Assembly (NCBI RefSeq): GCF_029813785.1 | Contig: NZ_JARVKY010000026.1 | Span: 50,376-114,375, forward strand | DNA from: Streptomyces sp. DH41 | GTDB lineage: Bacteria > Actinomycetota > Actinomycetes > Streptomycetales > Streptomycetaceae | DNA length: 64,000 nt | Reading direction: 5' to 3' | Shown: positions 33,428 through 40,730 of the stretch, piece by piece | Layout: every line of letters begins with the position of its first letter | Position numbering within the stretch: the stretch's first letter is position 1 | Translations under genes and position numbers: made by a program | Notes under the pieces: model-generated | Seen by the model: only the letters and a program-made list of their open reading frames with translations | Databases searched by the model: none | Told to the model about the DNA's origin: nothing

Positions 33428-33862
33428 TCAGAACGTGAAGACGCTCGCGCTGCCCGCGTTCTTCACGCACTCGTTGGCGAAGGTGCGCTCGTAGGAGACG
33501 TGCCGGCCCTGCCAGACACCGTCGACGGTGACGACGACAGGGGCGTACTCGCGGGTGCACAGCACGCCGGAGTCGGCCGTCAGGGCGTCGAGGTCACCGC
33601 CCGCGCCGCGCAGTTCCGCGCAGGCCGACGCGGCGTCGGGGTGGGTTCCGGAGGCCGTCGGGGTACAGGTCAGGGTGACCGCGCGTACCGGTGCGGCGGT
33701 GGCAGCGCTCTCTCCGTGCCCCACGGTCAGCACGAGGGCCGAGGGGGCGTGGAGCGACGCGGGGGCGGTGGCCGGGGAGGCTAGGGAGGCCCCGGCGAGG
33801 GGCCCGCAGACGGCGGTGGCCGTCAGGCCCAGAGTCGCTGCCCAGCGCGCGGTGTTCCGCAT
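33428..33862 (-). CDS. secreted SSI-family serine protease inhibitor, trypsin-type reactive site
   Basis: A 144-residue precursor of a Streptomyces subtilisin inhibitor. Residues 1-29 are a signal peptide (MRNTARWAATLGLTATAVCG, cleavage near ASLAS). The mature part keeps the diagnostic strands SALVLTVG, AVTLTC and VTVDGVWQG and two expected disulfides (Cys66-Cys81, Cys102-Cys132). The reactive loop reads CTREYAPV where classic SSI has CPMVYDPV, so P1 is Arg104 and P1' Glu105, predicting inhibition of trypsin-like proteases. The start at 33862 has GGAAGG 9 bases upstream. It may control secreted proteases of this genus. Confidence 0.92.
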   Translation of the reverse strand: MRNTARWAATLGLTATAVCGPLAGASLASPATAPASLHAPSALVLTVGHGESAATAAPVRAVTLTCTPTASGTHPDAASACAELRGAGGDLDALTADSGVLCTREYAPVVVTVDGVWQGRHVSYERTFANECVKNAGSASVFTF

Positions 33863-34244
33863 TGTGTGCATCCTTCCGCTCGATATGAGGGTGTCGCCGG
33901 CCCGGCTCGATCGGTGCCGGAACGGCGAGCGCGAGTCTGCCGAGTCCGTCGCCGAAACACATCTCGACCCCATGGGTTTCGGTAACATTGCGTATTGAAT
34001 CAGTGGCGTGAAGTCACGAGATTCGAACGTTCCAAGTCCGGAACAGGGCGGTTCTTGATCGGTTATTGCGGCTTGAACTGGCCGAATGGCGCGATCCGCA
34101 CGATCACCAATCGGCCTGAAACATTCCTGAAACAGGTGGGTCTCCCCTGCCCGGCCCCTGCCTCTCCCCTGACGGCGGGGCTCGGCATACCCACGGGTAT
34201 GGTGCTCGCGACGCGAGCTCGACGACGAGGGGCGGGATGCGGGG
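33863..34244. other. 382-base divergent intergenic region
   Basis: No gene is supported. The stretch 33960-34135 is clearly less GC-rich than the surroundings and contains the direct repeat CCTGAAACA (near 34118 and 34128). It must hold the promoters of the inhibitor gene (minus) and the lactate monooxygenase gene (plus), plus the palindrome listed at 34186-34201. Confidence 0.5.
34186..34201. promoter_or_regulatory. palindrome CATACCC-AC-GGGTATG, candidate operator
   Basis: A perfect inverted repeat with 7-base arms, 43 bases upstream of the lactate monooxygenase start. Its C-run/G-run form resembles operators of CsoR-type metal or stress sensors, but other regulators are possible and none is encoded beside it. 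Confidence 0.45.
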
Positions 34245-35414
34245 ATGGCGAAGCACTGGGCGGACTTCCAGTACGAGATCTACCTGAACGGGATGACGGG
34301 CGCCGTGCCGCGGCTGCCCACGGACCTGACCCGGCTGGAGGAACTGACCGAGCGGCGCCTCGGCCCCGGCCCCGTCGGGTACGTCGCGGGCAGCGCCGGT
34401 GACGGCAGCACCGCGCGCGCCAACCGGGCGGCTCTCGACCGGCGCCGGATCGTGCCGCGCATGCTGCGGGACGTGCACGAACGCGACCTCTCCCGCGAGG
34501 TGCTGGGCCGCCCCCTGCCCGCCCCGCTGGCGCTGGCACCGGTGGGCGTCCTGTCGATCATGCATCCGGACGCGGAGCCGGCCGCCGCCCGGGCCGCGGC
34601 CGCGCAGGGCGTGCCGTACATCCTGTCCTCTGCCTCCAGCACTCCCCTGGAGCAGGTCGCCGAGGCGATGGGCGACGCCGAGCGCTGGTTCCAGCTGTAC
34701 TGGCCGAAGGACCGCGAGGTGGCCCGCAGCTTCCTGGACCGGGCGAAGGCCGCCGGGTACAGCGCGCTGTTCGTCACGCTGGACACGCCCCTGCTGTCCT
34801 GGCGCCCGCGCGACCTCGACCAGGCGTACCTGCCGTTCCTGCACGGGGTGGGGACCGCCAACTACTTCTCCGACCCGGCGTTCCGGGCGGGGCTGGCGAA
34901 ACCGGTGCACGAGGATCCGAACGCGGCGGTGATGCATTTCGTCGGCATGTTCTCCGATCCCGCCAAGTCCTGGCCGGATCTGGCGTTCCTGCGGGAGAAC
35001 TGGGACGGCCCGATCGTCCTCAAGGGCGTCCTGCACCCGGACGACGCCCGGCTCGCCGCCGACGCCGGGATGGACGGGGTGGTGGTCTCCAACCACGGCG
35101 GCCGTCAGGTGGCCGGTTCCGTCGCGGCGGCCGACGCCCTGCCGCGTGTGGTGGAGGCGGTCGGCGACCGGCTCACCGTGCTGTTCGACAGTGGTGTGCG
35201 CACCGGCGACGACGTCTTCAAGGCGCTCGCGCTCGGCGCGCGGGCGGTGCTGCTCGGCCGCCCCTACGTCTACGGTCTGGGGCTCGACGGGCAGGCGGGC
35301 GTCGAGCACGTCATCCGCTGCCTGCTCGCCGAACTCGACCTCACGCTGGCCCTGTCCGGGCACTCCTCACCGGCCACGCCCGGCCCCGCGGACCTCGTCG
35401 AGGACCCCGCCTGA
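34245..35414 (+). CDS. lactate 2-monooxygenase-like FMN alpha-hydroxy-acid oxidase
   Basis: A 389-residue FMN enzyme of the glycolate-oxidase/lactate-monooxygenase family with a TIM-barrel fold. Landmarks are YVAGSAGDG near residue 47, the FMN strand APVGVLSIMHPD, FQLYWPKDREV, and the active-site segment VVVSNHGGRQVAGS with its catalytic His. The next FMN phosphate-binding part is FDSGVRTGDDVFKALALGA. The N-terminus WADFQYEIYLNGM matches the lactate 2-monooxygenase subgroup, which turns L-lactate and oxygen into acetate, CO2 and water. It is a single gene convergent with the lectin fusion gene. Confidence 0.87.
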   Translation: MAKHWADFQYEIYLNGMTGAVPRLPTDLTRLEELTERRLGPGPVGYVAGSAGDGSTARANRAALDRRRIVPRMLRDVHERDLSREVLGRPLPAPLALAPVGVLSIMHPDAEPAAARAAAAQGVPYILSSASSTPLEQVAEAMGDAERWFQLYWPKDREVARSFLDRAKAAGYSALFVTLDTPLLSWRPRDLDQAYLPFLHGVGTANYFSDPAFRAGLAKPVHEDPNAAVMHFVGMFSDPAKSWPDLAFLRENWDGPIVLKGVLHPDDARLAADAGMDGVVVSNHGGRQVAGSVAAADALPRVVEAVGDRLTVLFDSGVRTGDDVFKALALGARAVLLGRPYVYGLGLDGQAGVEHVIRCLLAELDLTLALSGHSSPATPGPADLVEDPA

Positions 35415-35455
35415 CCGGGCCCCCGTGCCCCGCGCCGGGCATCAGCCGGTCCCGC

Positions 35456-37060
35456 TCAGCCGCCCGACAGCTCGACCCGCCGGGCGCCCGGGGCGTCGGT
35501 GCCGTCGATCGACAGGGAGCCCTCCGCCGCCGGTACCGGATCGGTCCGCCAACGCTGGCCCTCGGAACCGTCACGCACCTTCACCACGATGTCGGCGTCC
35601 GTGGTGACGGTGGTGGCGGCGAGGGCGAGCTGTTTCTGCCAGCGCGGCACCAGCTCGCCCGGTCCGGTCAGGTCGTGGCGCACGTCGTCGCCCCGCTCGG
35701 TGCCCCCGTCGGCGCACGCACCGAGAATGACGACTCCGGCGTCCGCCCGCGAGTCGAGACACAGTCCCGGGTCGGCGACGCTGCGCAGCAGCCCGTCGTC
35801 CTCGTGGGTCCACTGCTGGGTCCACGCCTCGGAGCACGCCGACAGCCGGGTGCCCGCGCCGGCCCTCGGCTCGCCCCGGACGTCGAGGCAGAGGTCCGCG
35901 GCGACGTTGCGCAGACGCGTGCGGTCGGCCGCCGTGGGCAGCCCGGCCCTACCGGGCGACTGGGGGCGGCTGGTCGCGGAGGACACGCCGTCACCGTCGA
36001 CGGCACTGGTGGAGGCGGCCGGGTCGGCACCGCCGCCGTCGTACGACCACACGCTCACCACCAGCACGATCGCCATCACCGAGGCCGAGGCCGCGCCGAA
36101 CTGCCTGAGCATCGACCGGCCGGGGCGTGGCCGGCCCGGGATCCGGCGTACGGGCACGGGGATCCGGGCCAGCAGCCCGGGGCGTCCGCCCCGGTGCCGG
36201 GCGGCGTCCTTGGTGAGGGTGCCCAGTGTCGCCCGCCCCGGACGGGAGTCGAGATAGCGCCGGGCACCCCAGCCGAGCACCGCTTCGGTGATCAGCGTGC
36301 CCAACTCCCCTTCGAAGTGGCTTAGTTGCTCGGCCGCGTGACGGCAGTGACGGCAGTCCACGAGGTGTTTTCGCACATCCGGCAGCAGCGCGCCGCCCCG
36401 GCGGATCGGGACGTCCAGGAGGCGGCTGTGGAAGCGGCAGTCCTGGGTGGGCGCCAACTGTCCATGGGCGTGCAGACAACCTTCGCGGAATTTCTCACGC
36501 GCTTGTTCGAGAGTGGCCGACGCGATGTCGGTATCCATGCCGAGCAGACCGGCCGGGACACTTATGGACTCCCCTTCGACTTCCGTGTGCCACAGCAAAC
36601 AGCGGGCCGGTCCGGGAAGGGACGCGAATGCGCGCGCGGCCAGCGTGCGGTTTTCCGGAGTCAGGGACTTCGCCGCCCGCATACCACGCCCGCCGGCGGG
36701 TTTGAGCAGTTGCGGAAGGACGCCGGATATTTCGTCGTCGGCGGACCACTGCCGGACCGTGTCCCGTACGGCCACCAGCAGTCGCGGACGCAGGGCGGTC
36801 GCGGGCTCGCCCTGGGCCAGCCGGTCCAGGAGCCGGTGCCAGGCGGCGGCGGTCACCATGGCGGTCACCTGGGACGACGTGGCGAGGCAGATGGTGGCGT
36901 AGTCGTGGGCCGGCTGCCAGTGGCGCGCCGACAGGAGCGCGGCGGCCCGGGCGGCCTCGTCCGGGCCGCCCCTCAGCCGCGCGGCCAGGGACTCGTCGGA
37001 CTCCCCGGGATCCCCGCCGGAGGGCGGGTACGCGGGCCGGGGAGGGTGGGGGGTGGGCAC
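35456..37060 (-). CDS. sigma-like / zinc-finger / transmembrane / ricin-lectin fusion protein
   Basis: A 534-residue protein with an unusual order of parts. Residues 20-110 look like a degenerate ECF sigma region 2, and residues 130-200 like region 4 (ARAFASLPGPARCLLWHTEV, LEQAREKFREGCL). Residues 225-250 carry an anti-sigma-type zinc motif (HLVDCRHCRHAAEQ). One helix at about 318-340 (ASVMAIVLVVSVW) crosses the membrane. The outer part (380-534) is a ricin-type lectin domain with repeated Q-W and CLD segments (LCLDVRGEP, LCLDSRADA). This suggests sensing of carbohydrate outside and sigma-like signalling inside. Codons around 36300-36740 are less GC-rich than elsewhere. Confidence 0.72.
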   Translation of the reverse strand: MPTPHPPRPAYPPSGGDPGESDESLAARLRGGPDEAARAAALLSARHWQPAHDYATICLATSSQVTAMVTAAAWHRLLDRLAQGEPATALRPRLLVAVRDTVRQWSADDEISGVLPQLLKPAGGRGMRAAKSLTPENRTLAARAFASLPGPARCLLWHTEVEGESISVPAGLLGMDTDIASATLEQAREKFREGCLHAHGQLAPTQDCRFHSRLLDVPIRRGGALLPDVRKHLVDCRHCRHAAEQLSHFEGELGTLITEAVLGWGARRYLDSRPGRATLGTLTKDAARHRGGRPGLLARIPVPVRRIPGRPRPGRSMLRQFGAASASVMAIVLVVSVWSYDGGGADPAASTSAVDGDGVSSATSRPQSPGRAGLPTAADRTRLRNVAADLCLDVRGEPRAGAGTRLSACSEAWTQQWTHEDDGLLRSVADPGLCLDSRADAGVVILGACADGGTERGDDVRHDLTGPGELVPRWQKQLALAATTVTTDADIVVKVRDGSEGQRWRTDPVPAAEGSLSIDGTDAPGARRVELSGG

Positions 37061-37442
37061 TGAGATGTTTCCTTCCCACGCACAGGTGACTCAGAAGGTC
37101 CGGTCGCTGAAAAGGGATTCCCGATTGGTGTATACCTTTTGGCGCGGTGCGGGGGAGCGGGAATTCGCCAAGGCGAAATCCGACCTGGTTCGTCAAGGCG
37201 CGTGCGAGACCCGGCCTTTACCCCCCGCACGGGTGCTTCACTCTCGCACAAACCGCTCATGGTCAACAAGGCGACCGGGCAACCTCGGCCCCATGTGAAA
37301 GTTGGTCAGGATCCGCGGCAACTCATGCGGCTCGCACCGGCTTTCGACTTTCCGCACGCGCTCCGTGTCCGTGTCCGTGTCCGTGCCCGTGCCCGTGCCC
37401 GTGTGGAACACGGGCACGCGCCGGCGCGTCGCGCCCGGGGTT
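37061..37442. other. 382-base intergenic region with hexanucleotide repeat
   Basis: No gene is supported. The first 240 bases are less GC-rich and should contain the promoter of the lectin fusion gene (minus strand). A hexanucleotide tract follows at 37363-37404 (three CCGTGT units, then three CCGTGC units), ending in a strong hairpin at 37394-37418. Confidence 0.5.
37394..37418 (-). terminator. hairpin downstream of the Fic/RHH pair
   Basis: A perfect 11-base stem, CGTGCCCGTGT and ACACGGGCACG, with a 3-base loop, lies 25 bases past the stop of the minus-strand Fic-like gene. It is partly built from the CCGTGC repeats. Confidence 0.6.
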
Positions 37443-37820
37443 TCAGAGCTGCCAGGAACGCAGCCGGTCGGCCGCGCCGTAGACGTCGGCCCCGCCGGAC
37501 ATCAGGTCGCGCGCGAGGTCGACGAGTGCGCCGTAGGGCGGGTCGATGCCGACGCCGCTGGCGTACATGTAGGCGACGGCCGTCGCGCAGGCGAAGCGGG
37601 CGTTGGCGGCGGGCAGCGGCCTGAGCACGGCGAGGGTGTGCAGCAGGGCGGCGGCCCGCCAGGCCGGGTCGGAGTTCACGCCGAGGCGGGGCGGGTCGAC
37701 GCGGTGCCGGGCCACGGCGGCGACCAGCGCGGAGAAGTCGTTGACGGTGGGCTGCTCCGGCAGCACTTCCTCGTGGCGCTGGAGCAGCCAGGGCACATCG
37801 ATGTGCAGGACCGGCGCCAT
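37443..37820 (-). CDS. Fic/Doc-like toxin component with degenerate active site
   Basis: A 125-residue protein of the short Doc type. The helix-loop-helix where Fic enzymes carry HPFx(D/N)GNKR reads RPLPAANAR (residues 67-75). The catalytic His is Arg, the acidic residue and Gly are Ala, and the Lys is Ala; only the Asn and final Arg remain. AMP or phosphate transfer by the classical mechanism is therefore unlikely. It follows the ribbon-helix-helix gene by 3 bases in the antitoxin-toxin order. It could be an inactive or re-purposed toxin. Confidence 0.72.
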   Translation of the reverse strand: MAPVLHIDVPWLLQRHEEVLPEQPTVNDFSALVAAVARHRVDPPRLGVNSDPAWRAAALLHTLAVLRPLPAANARFACATAVAYMYASGVGIDPPYGALVDLARDLMSGGADVYGAADRLRSWQL

Positions 37821-37823
37821 GGG

Positions 37824-38069
37824 TCAGGCGGCCCGCCCCTCGCCCTGGACGGGCGGTTCGTCATCGGGAAAGGCGGCCGCGAACTCGTCGGCGTGGGCCG
37901 AGAAGAACCGGCGGAAGGCCTCCGCCCCCTCCTGCAACGCCCGGTGCCGGGCTATGTCGGCGGCGGCGGCCTCCCGCACGAGCGCCTTCATCGACGTACC
38001 GCGCTCCTTGGCGATCTGCCGCAGGTCCTCAAGCTCGCGGTCGCTGAACTCCACGTTCAGAGCTGGCAT
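37824..38069 (-). CDS. ribbon-helix-helix antitoxin-like DNA-binding protein
   Basis: An 81-residue protein. Residues 1-45 form the RHH fold (LNVEFSDRELEDLRQIAKER, then GTSMKALVREAA), and the acidic C-terminal half (FFSAHADEFAAAFPDDEPP) is the type that wraps a toxin. The start at 38069 gives MPALNVEFS; GTG at 38078 (MGGMPAL) is equally possible because GGGAGG lies too close to the ATG. A 15-base palindrome just upstream is a likely autoregulatory site. Confidence 0.75.
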   Translation of the reverse strand: MPALNVEFSDRELEDLRQIAKERGTSMKALVREAAAADIARHRALQEGAEAFRRFFSAHADEFAAAFPDDEPPVQGEGRAA

Positions 38070-38079
38070 GCCTCCCACG

Positions 38080-38094
38080 GTACCGCGCGGGTAC
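38080..38094. promoter_or_regulatory. palindrome GTACC-GCGCG-GGTAC upstream of RHH gene
   Basis: An inverted repeat with 5-base arms directly before the antitoxin start region. RHH antitoxins commonly bind such short palindromes to repress their own operon; that function is inferred here. Confidence 0.45.
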
Positions 38095-38168
38095 TGACCC
38101 GTAAATACTCGCAGGTCGGAGCAGCGTTACGGCGGTACCGCGGGAGGCGGGCGGGACGGTTGCGCGGG

Positions 38169-40424
38169 TCAGCCCTGGTCGGCCACGAACGAGGCCATCC
38201 GGGCCAGCGCGGCGTTCCAGTTGATGGTGTGCTCGTTGGTCGACCAGGACTGGATGTCGTCGATGAAGCAGAACTGGGCGACACAGCCCTGGAGTTTGCT
38301 CTGTGCGAAGGGATCCTGGATGTTCGAGTTCGGACCGCCGGACAGGGTGCCGTCGGGCGGCGCCGGCAGCGTCGGGTCGAGCTGCTTGGCGTACCAGCGG
38401 CTGTGCTGGTTGTGGGCGTTGACCTCACCGTAGCCGGTGACGTACGACATGTTCAGCGCGTTGCGGCCCAGGATGTAGTCCATGCTCTGGAGCGCGCCGT
38501 CACGGTACTTCGAGCCGCCGGTGATGTCGTAGGCGCTGGCGAGGACGACCGCGTTGTTCAGCATCTGGTGGCTGGAGCCCCAGTCGTAGACGTTGTCCTC
38601 GGGGGCGTAGGGCATGCCGTAGGGGTGCGCCTTGAGCGTGGCCAGGTACCGGTCGGCGCCCTGGACGACGGAGCGGCGTACCTTGTCCCTGCCGGGGAGC
38701 CGGTTCGGCACGGTCGCGAGGTCCAGGCGGGCCGCCGCGGCGGTGCGCGCCCAGTCGAAGCCGAGCGGGCCGAAGATGTCGGCGGTGTGGACCCGGGAGT
38801 TCAGCACGTACTCCTTGAAGTCCCGCTCCCCCGTCGTCAGGTACAACTCGGCCGCCGCCCAGTAGAACTCGTCCTCGACCTGGCTGTCCGGGTAGGCCCC
38901 GCCGCCGATGCCGTCGCTCTCGTCGGCGAGCACGTCCGGGTGGGCCAGGGCCGCCGCCCAGGCCTCGCGGGCCGCGTCGAGCGCCTTCGCGGCGAACTCC
39001 CGGTCGTAGGGGCGGTAGAGGCGGGCCGCCTGCGCCGCCGTCGCCGCCAGGTTGAGGGTGGCCGCGGTGGTCGGCGGGTGCAGTTCGCGCTTCTGCGGGT
39101 CGTCGCTGGGCAGCAGCGGCAGCCCGGTCCACGCCTCGTCGTGGATCTTGTGGTGGGCCATGCCGGCCAGCGGCTGCCCGTTCGGCACCTGCATCTTCAG
39201 CAGGAAGTCCAGCTCCCAGCGCACCTCGTCGAGGATGTCCGGCACCTTGTTCCCGCTCTCCGGGATGTCGAGCGTGCCGTCCCCGAGCTTCGACGGCTCC
39301 CCGGTGCGGGCGTGCAGCGAGCGCTCGTAGGTGCTGAGCAGCTCCCAGGTGGAGATGCCGCCGTTGACGACGTACTTGCCGTGGTCGCCGGCGTCGTACC
39401 AGCCGCCGGAGACGTCGAGGCTGTAGTCGCACACGCCCGGCTGGCAGGGCACCTCGGTGTCGCCCTGGTTGGGTGCCACGCCCACGTGTCCGGCGGGGCG
39501 GCCGTAGCCCGGGCGCAGCTCGTCGCTGATCGGGGTGCCGCTGCGCTGCGTGTAGTAGTACTTCGCGGAGTCGGTGCGCAGCTTCTCGTAGGCGGCCGTG
39601 CCGATGTCGAACGGGCGGCTGGTCTCCCCGTCGGCGACCAGGGTGTAGCCCTCGCCGCGCTTCTTGTGGCGGCCGAAGTCGATCGAGTGGACGTTCTGCC
39701 CGGAGGAGACGTCGACGCCGCGCGGCTTGCTCCAGCCGTGGGCGACGACCCGGCCGCGGTCGTTCTTCAGCTGCCAGCGCAGGCGCGTGGTCTCGTCGGT
39801 GACGAGGGTGGCGTTCTTCGGGCCGGACGGCAGGTAACCGACCTGGTTCACCCGGACCCGCGGCCCGGTGTCCGGCACGTACGGCTCGGGTGCCACGCCG
39901 CCGAGCAGGGACACGTCGTCCACGCAGAACCGCCAGGCGTCGGGCGTGCCGCCGAGCTGGAAGCCGACCTGGCCCTGGGTGGTGTCGACGGGTGAGGTGA
40001 AGGTGTAGGAGTAGGTGTTGCCGGAGACACTCAGCTGCGGGCTGACCTCGTGGTACGTGTCGTACGGGGACACGGACAGGCCCACGATCGCCCGGACCAC
40101 GTGGTCGGCGGGCGTGCCGGTCGCGGAGAAGGAGAACCTGTACGACTCCCCCGCGACGAGGGTGATGTCGTTCTGGCCGACGGCCGCGTCCCAGCGGTTG
40201 GTGGTGCCGCCGGGGGCGTCGGCGCACAGCCGGCCGTCGGACACGGCGGCGGTGACGTTGCTGCTCGTCCACCAGGAGTCGGTGCCGTTGTCGAAGGTGC
40301 CGTTCTTGACCTGCTCGGTCTCCTCGGCTCCGGCCGGGGATGCGGGCAGCGCGGTGACGGCGGCCGCCAGCAAGGCCGTCAGGGAGACGAGGGCGGTTCT
40401 GCGTCGTGTCAGGCGTCGTGTCAC
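38169..40424 (-). CDS. secreted GH9 endoglucanase with N-terminal CBM
   Basis: A 751-residue cellulase. Residues 1-33 are a signal peptide (MTRRLTRRRTALVSLTALLA). A CBM4/9-like domain (about 35-180; KNGTFDNGTDSWW) and the CelD-type Ig-like domain (about 190-280; VRVNQVGYLPSGPKNATLV) follow. The GH9 catalytic domain has the Asp pair in GGWYDAGDHGKYV, the conserved His in NAHNQHSRW and the acid Glu in STNEHTINWNA. It cuts beta-1,4-glucan outside the cell. The GTG start has GAGGAG upstream and a CebR box 37 bases further, so it is probably induced by cellobiose or cellotriose. Confidence 0.93.
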   Translation of the reverse strand: MTRRLTRRRTALVSLTALLAAAVTALPASPAGAEETEQVKNGTFDNGTDSWWTSSNVTAAVSDGRLCADAPGGTTNRWDAAVGQNDITLVAGESYRFSFSATGTPADHVVRAIVGLSVSPYDTYHEVSPQLSVSGNTYSYTFTSPVDTTQGQVGFQLGGTPDAWRFCVDDVSLLGGVAPEPYVPDTGPRVRVNQVGYLPSGPKNATLVTDETTRLRWQLKNDRGRVVAHGWSKPRGVDVSSGQNVHSIDFGRHKKRGEGYTLVADGETSRPFDIGTAAYEKLRTDSAKYYYTQRSGTPISDELRPGYGRPAGHVGVAPNQGDTEVPCQPGVCDYSLDVSGGWYDAGDHGKYVVNGGISTWELLSTYERSLHARTGEPSKLGDGTLDIPESGNKVPDILDEVRWELDFLLKMQVPNGQPLAGMAHHKIHDEAWTGLPLLPSDDPQKRELHPPTTAATLNLAATAAQAARLYRPYDREFAAKALDAAREAWAAALAHPDVLADESDGIGGGAYPDSQVEDEFYWAAAELYLTTGERDFKEYVLNSRVHTADIFGPLGFDWARTAAAARLDLATVPNRLPGRDKVRRSVVQGADRYLATLKAHPYGMPYAPEDNVYDWGSSHQMLNNAVVLASAYDITGGSKYRDGALQSMDYILGRNALNMSYVTGYGEVNAHNQHSRWYAKQLDPTLPAPPDGTLSGGPNSNIQDPFAQSKLQGCVAQFCFIDDIQSWSTNEHTINWNAALARMASFVADQG

Positions 40425-40460
40425 GTGCGGACTCCTCGGGGGAGGCGGCGCTCACTCCTA

Positions 40461-40474
40461 TGGGAGCGCTCCCA
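40461..40474. promoter_or_regulatory. CebR box TGGGAGCGCTCCCA
   Basis: A perfect 14-base palindrome identical to the CebR consensus known from Streptomyces cellulose-utilisation genes. It lies 37 bases upstream of the GH9 start, where bound CebR would block transcription until cello-oligosaccharides release it. Confidence 0.9.
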
Positions 40475-40534
40475 AATGCGGTCGCAGGACATGCTTGTGG
40501 GAGACATGACACCCCGTCAACGGTCTGGACGAGA

Positions 40535-40663
40535 CTGGGCAGCCGAGACGCCTCCGGCCGGGACGTCCCGCTGCACGTCATCACCGAGACCGCATGCCAC
40601 GCCGGACGTCTCGACGCCGCACGAGAACCTCTCTACGGCCGACGATGGATGGTTCTGACCTGA
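40535..40663 (+). pseudogene. 3' remnant of a DinB/DUF664-like gene
   Basis: This frame reads DASGRDVPLHVITETACHAG and then RLDAAREPLYGRR before a stop. It resembles the C-terminal helix of DinB/DUF664 proteins, where an H-x3-E-x3-H-x-G-H-x-D pattern is usual. The metal-helix His pair is only partly kept. No upstream part or start is recognisable: the frame runs into the CebR/GH9 promoter. I read it as a truncated relic in the 306-base gap between the GH9 and SDR genes. Confidence 0.45.
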
Positions 40664-40730
40664 AGCACGGGCACGACGGCATCCGCGCACGCCCGCTCCT
40701 CGAACGCGTCCACGTTGATCGGCAGGCTCT

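Noticed and set aside
37302..39995. Open frame of nearly 900 codons on the plus strand
   Set aside because: Antisense to the Fic/RHH pair and the GH9 gene, both of which have clear family motifs.
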